Assembly: GCF_002127655.1 (NCBI RefSeq)
Contig: NZ_NEHB01000001.1
Span: forward strand, 273,972 to 337,971
Direction: 5' to 3'
Length of the DNA stretch: 64,000 nucleotides
Source: Janthinobacterium sp. GW456P
GTDB taxonomy: Bacteria; Pseudomonadota; Gammaproteobacteria; Burkholderiales; Burkholderiaceae_D
Shown here: piece by piece, positions 51,633 to 61,445 of the stretch
Layout of the letters: every line of letters begins with the position of its first letter
How positions within the stretch are numbered: the first letter of the stretch is position 1
The notes under the pieces: generated by a model
The model's input: the letters and a program-made list of their open reading frames with translations, nothing else
The model's database searches: none
Told to the model about the DNA's origin: nothing
Program-made: the position numbers and the translations under genes

Positions 51633-53087
51633 CTAATGTTCCTGCTTGTCCGTACTGCCTTGTTCCTCTTTCATCTGCGTCAGCAGGCGCCAGGCAAAAA
51701 AGCCCAGCACGCCCACGCCCAGCAGCAGTGCCGCCCACAGTGCGGCCAGGCGCCACGGCACCCCGTCCTTGGTGGCGCGTGGAGGGGCCTGCGCGCCAGC
51801 GTTGGGCTGGAGCGGGCCGGCGCTGGCCGTCTTGAGCGCCAGCAATTCGTCTGCCTTGAAGCCGGGCGCCACCTGCGACAGCGGCTGCGCGACGGCGGCG
51901 GCGTTGCTGTTGCCGAATGCCAGCTGATAGGGCGGCTTGCCGCTGGTCAGGAAGACGACAGTGGCGGGTGTCCAGCCCAGGCGCACAGCGGGTGCATTGC
52001 CGGCCGAGAGCGGGTGTTCCGTGGATGTCTGCAGTACCCATTCTCCGGTCTGCGTCACGGGCATGGCCAGGTCGCCCGAGATCCGTTCCTTGCCATCGAG
52101 GCCGATGCGGTAAAACGTCGTGCTCAGCAGGGGATCGAAATACGCGCCTTGCGCTGGACGTGCCTGCTGGCGCAGGTGCAGCCGATGCCGGGGAACATAG
52201 CTGTTCTGGCGATACACGCCCAGGGTCACGGGCAGCACCGTATTGGTCTGCGTCAATTGCAGGGCGATGCTGTTGGCGGGAATGGCGAGGGGCGTGGCGT
52301 AGCGCCATTCATTGTCCTGCTTGCCGGGCACGCCTTGCAGCACGACGCTGGCGCGCGGCGCGGCGATGTCCGTTTCGCTGACGGCTTGCGCCGTGATCGC
52401 CGCGAAGGCCAGCGGTTCGCCCGCTTGCCAGCTCAGGCGTGCATAGCGAAATGCGCGCGGCGCAAAGGCGATGCTGTCGTTGGCCAGGGTTTGCGTGTCG
52501 CTGTTGCTGAGCCAATTCAGGGTGGTGGTGCCGATGGCGTCCCATTGCTTCAGGTCGTCGCTCACTTCCAGCAGCACTTGCGCACTGTAATTGTCCGTGC
52601 GGGCCGGCGGCGTGAAGCGCAGGGCGGCGATACGCTTGTCTTGCGCCTGCTTGCCCAGGTCGAGGATCAGCGCCTGCAGTGCGGCCGTGGCCGCTGCCGT
52701 GCCGGCGCGCGTGCTGACCGACAACAGCCGGCCATCGTCGGCTGTGCGGATATCGATGCCTTGCAATCCATCGCCAGTTGCCGGCGTGCCCGTCACGGGG
52801 AAGATATGGGCGGGAATGTTCGTGCGCTGCGTGGCCGATTGCGCGGGCGGTGCACCGATGGCATAGGCGAGGCGCTTGCCGTCGGCGTCGAACAGGCGCA
52901 GGTCGGCCAGGCTGGCCGAGCTGGCGTGCAGGTAGACTTCCCTGGGCAACGATAGCTGGACGATGCCCGCGCCGGCCGGCGACTGGATGGGCATGCTCCA
53001 GCGATAGTCCTGCGGCCGGTCCTGGCCGGGCGCGGCCAGCGCGGCGCCTGCCAGCAGCAGGCTGCAACAGATGAATATGGGTTTCAT
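51633..53087 (-). CDS. DUF3999 domain membrane protein
   Basis: A 484-residue protein: signal peptide (about 1-18, AGAALAAPGQ), a large exported beta-rich part, and one C-terminal membrane helix (about 445-465, ALWAALLLGVGVLGFFAW) with a short charged tail. These fit the DUF3999 family, whose genes are almost always beside DUF2339 genes. It begins in a four-base ATGA overlap with the DUF2339 stop, so the pair is co-translated. No enzymatic motif is visible; function unknown. Confidence 0.88.
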   Translation of the reverse strand: MKPIFICCSLLLAGAALAAPGQDRPQDYRWSMPIQSPAGAGIVQLSLPREVYLHASSASLADLRLFDADGKRLAYAIGAPPAQSATQRTNIPAHIFPVTGTPATGDGLQGIDIRTADDGRLLSVSTRAGTAAATAALQALILDLGKQAQDKRIAALRFTPPARTDNYSAQVLLEVSDDLKQWDAIGTTTLNWLSNSDTQTLANDSIAFAPRAFRYARLSWQAGEPLAFAAITAQAVSETDIAAPRASVVLQGVPGKQDNEWRYATPLAIPANSIALQLTQTNTVLPVTLGVYRQNSYVPRHRLHLRQQARPAQGAYFDPLLSTTFYRIGLDGKERISGDLAMPVTQTGEWVLQTSTEHPLSAGNAPAVRLGWTPATVVFLTSGKPPYQLAFGNSNAAAVAQPLSQVAPGFKADELLALKTASAGPLQPNAGAQAPPRATKDGVPWRLAALWAALLLGVGVLGFFAWRLLTQMKEEQGSTDKQEH

Positions 53088-56000
53088 GCGGCTCCCGGTT
53101 GCGGTTCGGCTGGCGCTGCTGCGGCAGCCTTGGGGAAAGGCGCCAGGTAGCCGATCACAACCATCAGCAAGCCCACGCCCACGAAAGAGATGATGCGTTC
53201 GATGCCGCCCACGTTCGACAGGTCGATCAGGAACAGTTTCACAACAACCAGTCCCAGCAGCACGGCGCCCATGCTCCATTGCTGGCGTCGCTGCTGACGG
53301 GCCGCATGGCGCATCAGCAGCAGGGCCGTGACGCTCCACACGAGCGACAGCATCGCTTGCACGAACTGCGAGGCAAGCATGGCGTCAAACGTGTAGGGCA
53401 CGCCGAGGTAGTGCGACACCGTGCGCAGCAGCATCAGGTTGAACCAGCCATACAGCAAGCACGCGGCCACGACGGGCAAGCGCGCCTGCCACAGGGACGG
53501 CAGCGGGATCTGACCGGCAGGGAATAAACGGTAGCTGGCAACGGCCAGCAGCACGGCAAAGCCCGTGCTCAGGTCCAGCGGATTGAGCAGCGGCAAGTAG
53601 GGCAGCGGTGCCATGGAACCGTCGTCGAGCAGATTCCAGGCGGCGATCAGCAGCAGCGACCACAGCGCGCCCAGCGGTATCAAGGTGCGTTGGTACCACG
53701 CGGCAATCGGCGCGACCGGCCAGGCGCCGGCGCGGCAGCGGCGGATCAGCCAGGCCAGTACCAGCATCATGGCCCAGGCCGGCAAGTAGCGGGCCCAGGC
53801 GGGGCTGACGCTGTCTTCATGCCGCGCCAGCCAGGTACCGACCTGCATGGCGCCCACGGGCCACAGCATCAGCCATGGCGCGGCCGTGCGCAGCGTATGC
53901 AGCAGGCGCAGTGCGCGCACGTCGAGTGGCCAGCCCGCTTGCGGCCAGGCCCGCAGCAGGTATTCGCCGGCCGCCAGTGCGCAGGCCAGCGCCAGCCAGC
54001 TCAAACCCGTCGGCAGGTAGTCGCGCACATACAGCGCCAGCAGCAGCTTGGCGCTCCACAGGCCCAGGGCTAGCCAGGCTGCCACGGTCAACCAGCGCAG
54101 TTGCGGCCAATCGAGGCGCCGCGCCAGGATGGCGAATACGGGCGTCGTGACGGACACGGCGATCAGGTACAGCGCCAGCCAGTGCTCGCCCGCGTGCGGC
54201 TGCATGGTCAGGTCGCCGTCGATCAGGCGCAGCAGCCAGCTGGTGAAGGGCACGAGGATGGCGGCAAACCACAGCAAGCCGCTCCAGACCAGCAGGGGGC
54301 GCGCGGCCAAGGCCAGCAGTTCGTCGCCGCCACGCGCGCGCAGCATAAGGAAACGGGCGCTGGCAAAGGCGGCGCCACCCAGCAGCAGTGCGCTGAGGAA
54401 GGAGCCGCCGAACAGGCTGGCCGGGTGCTGGTCCCAGGCCCAGCTGGCGTGGCTGAGCATGACCATGCCGGCCAGTATCTGCACGGCCAGCAGCAGCGCG
54501 CGCGGCGCATGCCATTGTTCGCGCCGCGCCAGCACCGCCAGCAGGGCCGCCACTGCCAGCGCGCTGAGCGTCAGCAGGTTCAGTTGCGTGGCGGCGTCCG
54601 TGCGCAGCAGGATCTCGCTCCAGACACCGCCCAGCAGCCAGACCGTGGCGGCGGTCAGGAACAGCACGGACATGCTGCTCATGAACTCCGGATGCAAGTG
54701 GCTGCCATGGCGGCGGAAATTGTAGGCCATCACCAGCGCGGCGGCGGCCAGCAGCGCGCAGCCGAGCCAGATGTTGGCCTGCAGGGCCGATGCCGTATTG
54801 AGGTCCTGCATGGCGGTGAGGAAGGCAATCCACGCGGCCCCCTGCACCAGCAGGCCGAAGGCCCAGGCCAGGGTCTGGCGCTGGCGCAAGCCGACCCAGA
54901 CGATGCCCGCGCCTTCCAGCGCCCAGGCGGCCGACGTCCAGCGGCCATCGAGGGCGAACGGGATGGCCAGGGTGCCGAACACGATGCCCAGCACGAGGAA
55001 GGCTTCGGCCAGCAGTTTGAAGCCGTTCCTGCGCCACAGGGTCACGGCTAGTCCCGTGTAGGTCAACCCGGCGGCCAGCGCGGAAAACGCCAGGCCAAAT
55101 TCAAAGTGCCGGACCAGGCCGTATTGCAGGCCCATGGCCGCCAGCGGCGTGCCGAACACGAGCGTGCCATCCACGTAGTGTTTCAAGCGCGGCGCCTGGC
55201 GCGCGCAGTAGGCGATGGCGATGCCGATATAGAACAGCACGAACAGGAGCAAAAACAGTTGCGTCGACAGGTAGTGCTCGGGCGTGTAGCGCAGCAGACC
55301 CCAGGTGGTGGCGACGACGAAGGTGAAGCCAAAGCTCAGCACATTCAGGACGCGCCAGGCGCGTTTCAGGGCGATGGCGAAGACGCCCGCGTTGAGCAGC
55401 GCGTAATAGCTGAACAGGCCGATATGGTTGCCGCTGCCCGTCGACACGAGCAGGGGCACGGCAAAGCCGCCGACGATGCCGAAGACGGCCAGCCAGACGG
55501 CGTTTTGCAGCACGGCCAGCAAACACGTGAACGCCGTCAGCACGAACAGCACGGCAAACGCCAGGCCGGCCGGGATCAGTTCATACAGGCGGAAGGCGCC
55601 GAACGTCACCAGCATCAATATCGCCAGCGCCGTGCCCTGCAGCGGCAAGCTGATGCCGGGGCGTTTGATGCGGATGCGCCAGGCCCAGGCCAGCAGGGCG
55701 ATGTCGGCCAGCGCGATGCCGGCCAGGCGCAACTCGATGGGCAGCGTGACCTGCGCCGACACATACTTGAGCAGGAAGCTGACGCCGAGGAAGAGGATCA
55801 GCAAGCCCAGCTTGGCGACCAGATTGCCGGTAAACAGCCAGTTCTTCGCCTTGGCAAACAGGCCATCCGGGCGCGCGATCCAGGAGGGGGTGTTGGCAGC
55901 GGCGGGAGCAGGCTTGGCGGGTGCTGGTTTGGCGGGAGCCGGCGCGGCCTTTGCCAGTTCGACCTGCTCGGTCCTGGCCGCTTGCGGCACCGGTGTCGGT

Positions 56001-56245
56001 GTCGGCGCGGCAGTCGGTACAGGCGCCGGCACAGGCGCCGGCACAACACGCTCCTTGGCGGGCGGGGCAACTGGCGCGTCGGTCTGGCCTTCCAGCGCTT
56101 GCAGGCGCTGCTCGATGCCGCTGACTTCCTTGCGCAGGCGCGCCGTCAGCAGCTCCAGATCGGCCACCTTTCTGCGGTACTGCAATGCCAGCACGAAGGC
56201 GGTAATCAGCAAGCCTAGGATGAACAGCGTGATCAATCCAAACAT
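53084..56245 (-). CDS. DUF2339 multi-spanning membrane protein
   Basis: A 1053-residue protein with an N-terminal membrane helix, a coiled-coil and Pro/Ala-rich region (about 28-115), then some twenty-five or more hydrophobic segments to the C-terminus. This is the DUF2339 pattern. KNWLFTGNLVAKLGLLILFLG near residue 135 is the conserved entry to the membrane part. Function is unknown. It is the first of two genes with DUF3999. Upstream 56246-56491 is 246 bases shared with the divergent acyltransferase gene, with no feature I can name. Confidence 0.88.
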   Translation of the reverse strand: MFGLITLFILGLLITAFVLALQYRRKVADLELLTARLRKEVSGIEQRLQALEGQTDAPVAPPAKERVVPAPVPAPVPTAAPTPTPVPQAARTEQVELAKAAPAPAKPAPAKPAPAAANTPSWIARPDGLFAKAKNWLFTGNLVAKLGLLILFLGVSFLLKYVSAQVTLPIELRLAGIALADIALLAWAWRIRIKRPGISLPLQGTALAILMLVTFGAFRLYELIPAGLAFAVLFVLTAFTCLLAVLQNAVWLAVFGIVGGFAVPLLVSTGSGNHIGLFSYYALLNAGVFAIALKRAWRVLNVLSFGFTFVVATTWGLLRYTPEHYLSTQLFLLLFVLFYIGIAIAYCARQAPRLKHYVDGTLVFGTPLAAMGLQYGLVRHFEFGLAFSALAAGLTYTGLAVTLWRRNGFKLLAEAFLVLGIVFGTLAIPFALDGRWTSAAWALEGAGIVWVGLRQRQTLAWAFGLLVQGAAWIAFLTAMQDLNTASALQANIWLGCALLAAAALVMAYNFRRHGSHLHPEFMSSMSVLFLTAATVWLLGGVWSEILLRTDAATQLNLLTLSALAVAALLAVLARREQWHAPRALLLAVQILAGMVMLSHASWAWDQHPASLFGGSFLSALLLGGAAFASARFLMLRARGGDELLALAARPLLVWSGLLWFAAILVPFTSWLLRLIDGDLTMQPHAGEHWLALYLIAVSVTTPVFAILARRLDWPQLRWLTVAAWLALGLWSAKLLLALYVRDYLPTGLSWLALACALAAGEYLLRAWPQAGWPLDVRALRLLHTLRTAAPWLMLWPVGAMQVGTWLARHEDSVSPAWARYLPAWAMMLVLAWLIRRCRAGAWPVAPIAAWYQRTLIPLGALWSLLLIAAWNLLDDGSMAPLPYLPLLNPLDLSTGFAVLLAVASYRLFPAGQIPLPSLWQARLPVVAACLLYGWFNLMLLRTVSHYLGVPYTFDAMLASQFVQAMLSLVWSVTALLLMRHAARQQRRQQWSMGAVLLGLVVVKLFLIDLSNVGGIERIISFVGVGLLMVVIGYLAPFPKAAAAAPAEPQPGAA

Positions 56246-56491
56246 GGAGTAGCTTTCCTGGAAGGGCAGGGCGAAGGCGCCCTAAGTATGCGCACATTAC
56301 CTTATTATCAAGAGACAGGCGATTTCTGTTGTGTCAGGGCAAGTACCGGGGACGGCGTCAGGAAGACATGGCCAGCATGGCGTGGCAGGCGCTTTTCCGT
56401 ATTGACGCCAAGCAATATGACGACATTCAGATTGTCGCGCGCAAGATAGTGCTGTATTTTAGCCATTCCTTAATTGCCGGTTCCCCATGCC

Positions 56492-58378
56492 ATGAGTCAA
56501 AGCAGCCAGTTTTCCTTATTGTCGCAGCGCCGTTTCGGGCCTTTCTTCTGGACCCAGTTCTTTGGCGCCTTCAACGACAATCTGTTCAAGACGGCCCTGA
56601 TGGTGATCCTCGCCTACGATGCGCTGAGCTGGACCACGCTCGACCCGTCCACCATCACCAATCTGATACCCGGCCTATTCATCCTGCCCTACGTCGTGTT
56701 TTCGGCCACGGCGGGCCAGCTGGCGGATAAATTCGAAAAGGCGGGCCTGGCCCGCTTCGTCAAATGGATGGAGCTGGCCATCATGGCCGTGGCGGCCGCC
56801 GGCTGGATGACGCATACCCTGTGGCTGCTGGTGGCCGCCGTGGTCGGCATGGGCGTGCATTCGACCCTGTTCGGCCCCGTCAAGTATGCGTATCTGCCGC
56901 AGCAGCTGAAACCCGAGGAATTGGTCGGCGGCAATGGCCTGATCGAGATGGGGACGTTTGTCGGTATCTTGTTGGGTGAAATTCTCGGCGCCGTGCTGAT
57001 CGTGCACAAGCCGCTGGGCGTGGAACTGGTGGCCGGCGCGACGATCGCCGTGGCCGTCTTCGGCCTGATCGCCAGCTACCGCGTGCCGCGCACGCCGGCG
57101 CCGGAGCCGGACTTGAAGGTGAGTCTGAACTTCGTCGCCGAATCGTTGCGCAACCTGAATTTTTCGCGCAAGAACCGCCCCGTCTTCCTGGCCATGCTGG
57201 GCAACTCCTGGTTCTGGTTTTACGGCGCCCTGATCCTGGCCCAGTTCCCCGTGTATTCGAAGGATTTCCTGCATGGCGACCACAGCGTGTTCGTGCTGCT
57301 GCTGACCGTGTTTTCCGTCGGCATCGGCACGGGTTCCCTGCTGTGCGAGCGCCTTTCCGGCCACAAGATCGAAATCGGCCTGGTGCCGTTCGGCTCCATC
57401 GGCCTGTCGCTGTTCGGCATCGACCTGTATTTCGCCAGCAATGCGTATGTCAACACGCAGGTGGTCGATGCGCTGGCGTTTGTGGGCCAGGCGGGCGTGC
57501 CGCGCATCCTGATCGATATCGTCATGATCGGCGTGTTCGGCGGTTTCTTCATCGTGCCCCTGTTCGCCCTGATCCAGACGCGCTGCGACCCGAAACACAT
57601 TTCGCGCACGATCGCCGGCATGAATATCCTCAACGCGCTGTTCATGGTGGCGGCGGCCGGCGTGGCCATCGTGCTGCTGGGCAAAGGTTTCACCATCCCG
57701 CAGTTGTTCTTCGTCACGGCGATTCTGAATGCGCTGGTGGCCGCCTACATCTTTTCGCTGGTGCCGGAATTTCTCATGCGCTTCCTGGCGTGGATACTCA
57801 TCCAGACCGTGCACCGCGTGAAAGTCGTTGATGGCGAGCGCATTCCCGCGGAAGGGGCGGCCGTGCTGGTGTGCAACCACGTCAGCTATGTGGACGCCAT
57901 CGTCATCATGGCTGCCAGCCCGCGCCCCATCCGCTTCGTCATGGACCACCGCATCTTCAAGATGCCGCTGATGGGCTGGATTTTCCGCACGGCCAAGGCG
58001 ATTCCCATCGCGCCGGCCAAGGAAGACCCCTTCCTCATGGAAAAGGCCTTCATCGATATCGCGCAAGCGCTGCATGAAGGCGAGCTGGTGTGCATCTTCC
58101 CCGAAGGCAAGCTGACGCGCACGGGCCAGATCAGCGAATTCAAGGGCGGCATTGCCAAGATCGTCGAGCGCAGCAAGGTGCCCGTGATTCCGCTGGCGCT
58201 GCGCGGCTTGTGGGGGCATTTGCTGAGCCATCGCAACGGCCATTTGTTCGAACGCGCCTTCAAGGCGGGCTTGCGCTCGCGTCTGTCGCTGGCCGTGGGC
58301 ATGCCCGTGGCGCCCGAGGCGGCCACGCCGGAATTGCTGCAGCAAAAGGTGCAGGAATTGCGCGGCAAATGGAAATAA
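56492..58378 (+). CDS. MFS (LplT-like) and acyltransferase fusion protein
   Basis: A 628-residue protein. The N-terminal two thirds (about 1-425) is an MFS transporter of the LplT lysophospholipid flippase type, starting with FFWTQFFGAFNDNLFKTAL. The C-terminal part (about 430-620) is a PlsC-type acyltransferase with the NHVSYVD (HX4D) and FPEGKL motifs. In E. coli, LplT is separate and Aas fuses the acyltransferase to an acyl-ACP synthetase; here the synthetase part is missing. Together they would import and re-acylate lysophospholipids. ATG at 56492 is chosen from family alignment; no strong Shine-Dalgarno is seen. Confidence 0.9.
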   Translation: MSQSSQFSLLSQRRFGPFFWTQFFGAFNDNLFKTALMVILAYDALSWTTLDPSTITNLIPGLFILPYVVFSATAGQLADKFEKAGLARFVKWMELAIMAVAAAGWMTHTLWLLVAAVVGMGVHSTLFGPVKYAYLPQQLKPEELVGGNGLIEMGTFVGILLGEILGAVLIVHKPLGVELVAGATIAVAVFGLIASYRVPRTPAPEPDLKVSLNFVAESLRNLNFSRKNRPVFLAMLGNSWFWFYGALILAQFPVYSKDFLHGDHSVFVLLLTVFSVGIGTGSLLCERLSGHKIEIGLVPFGSIGLSLFGIDLYFASNAYVNTQVVDALAFVGQAGVPRILIDIVMIGVFGGFFIVPLFALIQTRCDPKHISRTIAGMNILNALFMVAAAGVAIVLLGKGFTIPQLFFVTAILNALVAAYIFSLVPEFLMRFLAWILIQTVHRVKVVDGERIPAEGAAVLVCNHVSYVDAIVIMAASPRPIRFVMDHRIFKMPLMGWIFRTAKAIPIAPAKEDPFLMEKAFIDIAQALHEGELVCIFPEGKLTRTGQISEFKGGIAKIVERSKVPVIPLALRGLWGHLLSHRNGHLFERAFKAGLRSRLSLAVGMPVAPEAATPELLQQKVQELRGKWK

Positions 58379-58381
58379 ACG

Positions 58382-59923
58382 CTATGGCGTTTGCGTAACC
58401 GTCCCTTCCTGCCGCGCCAGGTGCGCGCGCAGCAGGGCGGCGATGGCGTCGAAATCCACGGGTTTCGTCAGATGATGGTCGAAACCGGCTTGCTCCGTGC
58501 GTACGCGCGCCTCGCCCTGGCCCCAGCCCGTCAAGGCGATCATCAGCACATCGCGCCCGTGCGCACGCTGGCGGATCTGGCGCGCCGCTTCGTAGCCATC
58601 CATGTCTGGCATGCCCAGATCCATCACGACCAGTTGCGGCCATATCTCATCGACGGCTGCCAGCGCCTGCGCGCCGCCATACGCGACCTGGGCGGCATAG
58701 CCCTCGAGCTGGAACAGGCTTTGCAAGGAATCGGCCGCGTCGCGGTTGTCATCGACCACCAGCACTGGCACGGGCTGGCCCGCGCTGGCATCCGGCTCGC
58801 TGCCGGCGGCGGGTGGCGCGGCGGGCGGGGCACCACCGGCGCTGGCCGGCAAGGTGACGATGAAGCGGCTGCCGCGTCCGGGGCCGTCGCTGTAGGCCTC
58901 GATGCTGCCGCCATGCATTTCGGCAAATTGGCGCGCCAGGCTCAGGCCGATGCCCAGGCCGCTGGTCATCTGGCCGGCCACCGTGCGTCCCTGTTCGAAC
59001 ATGGAAAAGATGCGCGCGATGGCGTCCGGGTCGATGCCGATGCCATTGTCTTCGATGATCACCTGCAACTGGCCCTGCGCCAGGCACGCCGTCATTTGGA
59101 TGAGCCCGCCGTCCGGCGTGAACTTCACGGCATTCGAGACGATATTGGCAAAGATCTGCACCACCCTGGCATAGTCGGCGTGCAATGTCACGGCATGCGG
59201 CGGCATGGCGAGGGTGATGCGGATGTGCCGGCTGCTGGCCGCTGGCTGGCATAGTTCGATGACATGCTCGAGCACTTGCTGTAACTCAAACTCCTTGCGC
59301 TGCAGCAGGACCTTGCCGCTGGTGATGCGCGCCACGTCGAGCAAGTCGTCCACCAGCCGCGTCAGGTGCGTCACCTGGCGCTCGATCACGTCGCTGACCT
59401 TGCCGACCTGCGCCGATGCGGGGAACAGGTGCTTGAGCAAGGCTACCGACGACTTGATGGGCGCCAGCGGATTGCGCAATTCATGCCCGAGGCTGGCAAT
59501 GAATTCGTCCTTGCGCCGCTGCGTCTCGCGCAACTGGTACTGGCGCTGGCGCGCGCGCAGCATGGCGTGCGCCGAGGTGATCAGGGTCAGGATGTGCACG
59601 GGGCGTTCCAGCAGGGTCAGGTTGCCCAGGGTGGAGATAGCTTGCCGCACGGGCAGGGAATCGAGTCCCGCGTGCGTCAGCAGGATGATGGGCAAGTCGG
59701 ACCAGTCCGGCTGCTGCCGGGCATGGGCGTCGAGCACGGAGTAGACGCCAGCATGCAGCGCCTCTTCCACCGTCAGCACGCCGCCGGCGCCCAGCGCCAG
59801 TTGCTCGGCCAGTTCGCCGGGCGAGCGGCAGGCGTGGCTGGCGATGGCGCTGCCCGCCAATACCGTGCCGGCCAGGACGGCATCCTGGCCGGCAGGCGCG
59901 TAGATGAGGATGCGCTGCTCCAT
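58382..59923 (-). CDS. Hybrid sensor histidine kinase with C-terminal receiver
   Basis: A 513-residue soluble protein. The N-terminal 125 residues resemble a degenerate receiver domain. A HisKA box SLGHELRNPLAPIKSSVALL (about 148-167) follows. The HATPase domain carries NIVSNAVKFTPDGG and SGLGIGLSLARQF, and a Pro/Ala linker leads to a C-terminal receiver with VLVVDDNRDAADSL and phospho-Asp in VVMDLGMPDMDG (near residue 440). No membrane segment is seen, so the signal must be cytoplasmic. It starts seven bases after the KaiC-like gene ends, implying one operon and a shared function. Confidence 0.9.
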   Translation of the reverse strand: MEQRILIYAPAGQDAVLAGTVLAGSAIASHACRSPGELAEQLALGAGGVLTVEEALHAGVYSVLDAHARQQPDWSDLPIILLTHAGLDSLPVRQAISTLGNLTLLERPVHILTLITSAHAMLRARQRQYQLRETQRRKDEFIASLGHELRNPLAPIKSSVALLKHLFPASAQVGKVSDVIERQVTHLTRLVDDLLDVARITSGKVLLQRKEFELQQVLEHVIELCQPAASSRHIRITLAMPPHAVTLHADYARVVQIFANIVSNAVKFTPDGGLIQMTACLAQGQLQVIIEDNGIGIDPDAIARIFSMFEQGRTVAGQMTSGLGIGLSLARQFAEMHGGSIEAYSDGPGRGSRFIVTLPASAGGAPPAAPPAAGSEPDASAGQPVPVLVVDDNRDAADSLQSLFQLEGYAAQVAYGGAQALAAVDEIWPQLVVMDLGMPDMDGYEAARQIRQRAHGRDVLMIALTGWGQGEARVRTEQAGFDHHLTKPVDFDAIAALLRAHLARQEGTVTQTP

Positions 59924-59930
59924 GGCATTC

Positions 59931-61445
59931 CTAGGGGAAAGGCGTGCCGCCGATGGTGGGCAAGCCCGACAGGATGCCGTGAAAGCCGGCCAGGGCCGGG
60001 CCGATGCGGATGCCCTGCGGGCTGATCTCGAAACGGCGAATGCTGCGCTCGTGCGCGCTGTCGCGTTTCTTGAAGACGGAAATGGCTTGCCGCACCTCGC
60101 CTTCCGTTTCGTAGTAGCGCAGCATGATGACGCTGTCGGCCAGGTAGCTGGCGTCGGCCGCCGTCGTCATCGCGGTGCCCAGCATGTTTTGCTGCACGCC
60201 GACGAGCAGGGTGGCCACGCCGTGCTGGCTCAGGTAATTGAGCAGTTCATGCAGGTAGGTGCTCTGGAAGCGTTCATCGGGCACGGCATGCATGTAGCCG
60301 TTCAGGCTGTCGATGACGAGCACCTTGGCGCCCCGCTGCGCCGCGTCGACCACGGCCTGGGCGAATTCGCCCGGCGTCAGTTCGGCCGGATCGATCTGCT
60401 GTGCGCTCAGCAAACCCGTGTCGAGCGCCTCCTGCAGGCGCATGCCCACGCTGTCGGCCCGGCTCAGGAGCTTGCTGCGCGCTTCCTCGAACAGGAACAT
60501 GGCGCACGGTTCGCCGCGCTTTGTTGCCGCGTGCACGAATTGCGCCGCCAGGGTGGACTTGCCGCTGCCGGCGGGGCCGGAAAGGAGGGTGCTCATGCCT
60601 TCTTCCAGGCCGCCGCCTATCATGGCGTCGAGTTCAGGCACGCCGCTCGACAGGCGCCGGTGGCCGCCATCGCGGCGCGTGTCGGCCGCCACCAGGCGCG
60701 GATAGACGACCAGGCCGTCGCGGGCGATCTTGTAGTCGTGCGTGCCGCTGCGAAACGGCACGCCGCGGTATTTCACCACGCGCACGCGGCGCCGGTCATT
60801 GCCGTAGTCCTGGTTTTGCAGTTCCAGCGAGATCACGCAATGGGCCACGCTGCGCACTTGCAAGCCGTCGTCGAGCGCGGAACGGTCGTCGATCAGCAAA
60901 GTGGTGCAGTGCCGGCTGGCCAGGTATTGTTTCAAGGCCACGACCTGGCGCCGGTAGCGCAGGGGGTTTTCCGCCAGCAGCTGCAGTTCGGACAGCGAAT
61001 CGAGCACGAGGCGGGCCGGGCGGTGTTTTTCGATGGCGGCCAGGATGCGCTGGTTGGTCGAGGCCAGTTCGATTTCCGACGGGTGGAAGATCGTGTACTG
61101 GCGCTCGGGGTCGAGGATATCGTCGCTGGGCGCCACTTCTTCGATGGCGATGCCGGCCAGGTCCCAGCCGTGCGACAGGGCGGCGGCGCGCAATTCGATC
61201 TCGGATTCGGCCAGGGCGAGATACAGCACGGACTCGCCGCTGCGCGCGCCCTCGGCCAGAAATTGTAGCGCCAGGGTGGTCTTGCCTGTGCCGGGCACGC
61301 CTTCGAGCAGGTACAGGCGCTCGGCCAGCAGGCCGCCCGTCAGTATGGTATCGAGGCCGGGGATGCCCGTCGACAGCAGTGGCGGCGCGTCCAGGCCGCC
61401 CGCGCCATCGTCTTGCGCCATTCCTTGCGCCTGTGCTGTCGTCAT
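59931..61445 (-). CDS. KaiC-like double P-loop ATPase
   Basis: A 504-residue protein with two RecA/KaiC domains. The first Walker A is EGVPGTGKTTLALQF (about residue 43) and the second GPAGSGKSTLAAQF (about 280). A Walker B-like RLVLDSLSEL and VLVIDSLNGY follow in each half. ESEIELR and EEARSKLL correspond to the catalytic glutamate region. Such proteins outside cyanobacteria lack kaiA and kaiB, and none is seen here. It is the first gene of a pair with a hybrid kinase. The ATG at 61445 follows GAGGA; a TTG at 61475 is less likely. Confidence 0.9.
   Translation of the reverse strand: MTTAQAQGMAQDDGAGGLDAPPLLSTGIPGLDTILTGGLLAERLYLLEGVPGTGKTTLALQFLAEGARSGESVLYLALAESEIELRAAALSHGWDLAGIAIEEVAPSDDILDPERQYTIFHPSEIELASTNQRILAAIEKHRPARLVLDSLSELQLLAENPLRYRRQVVALKQYLASRHCTTLLIDDRSALDDGLQVRSVAHCVISLELQNQDYGNDRRRVRVVKYRGVPFRSGTHDYKIARDGLVVYPRLVAADTRRDGGHRRLSSGVPELDAMIGGGLEEGMSTLLSGPAGSGKSTLAAQFVHAATKRGEPCAMFLFEEARSKLLSRADSVGMRLQEALDTGLLSAQQIDPAELTPGEFAQAVVDAAQRGAKVLVIDSLNGYMHAVPDERFQSTYLHELLNYLSQHGVATLLVGVQQNMLGTAMTTAADASYLADSVIMLRYYETEGEVRQAISVFKKRDSAHERSIRRFEISPQGIRIGPALAGFHGILSGLPTIGGTPFP

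Noticed and set aside
53099-56218. Plus-strand frames across the DUF2339 gene
   Set aside because: These are shadows of a membrane-protein gene with strong hydrophobic periodicity on the minus strand.
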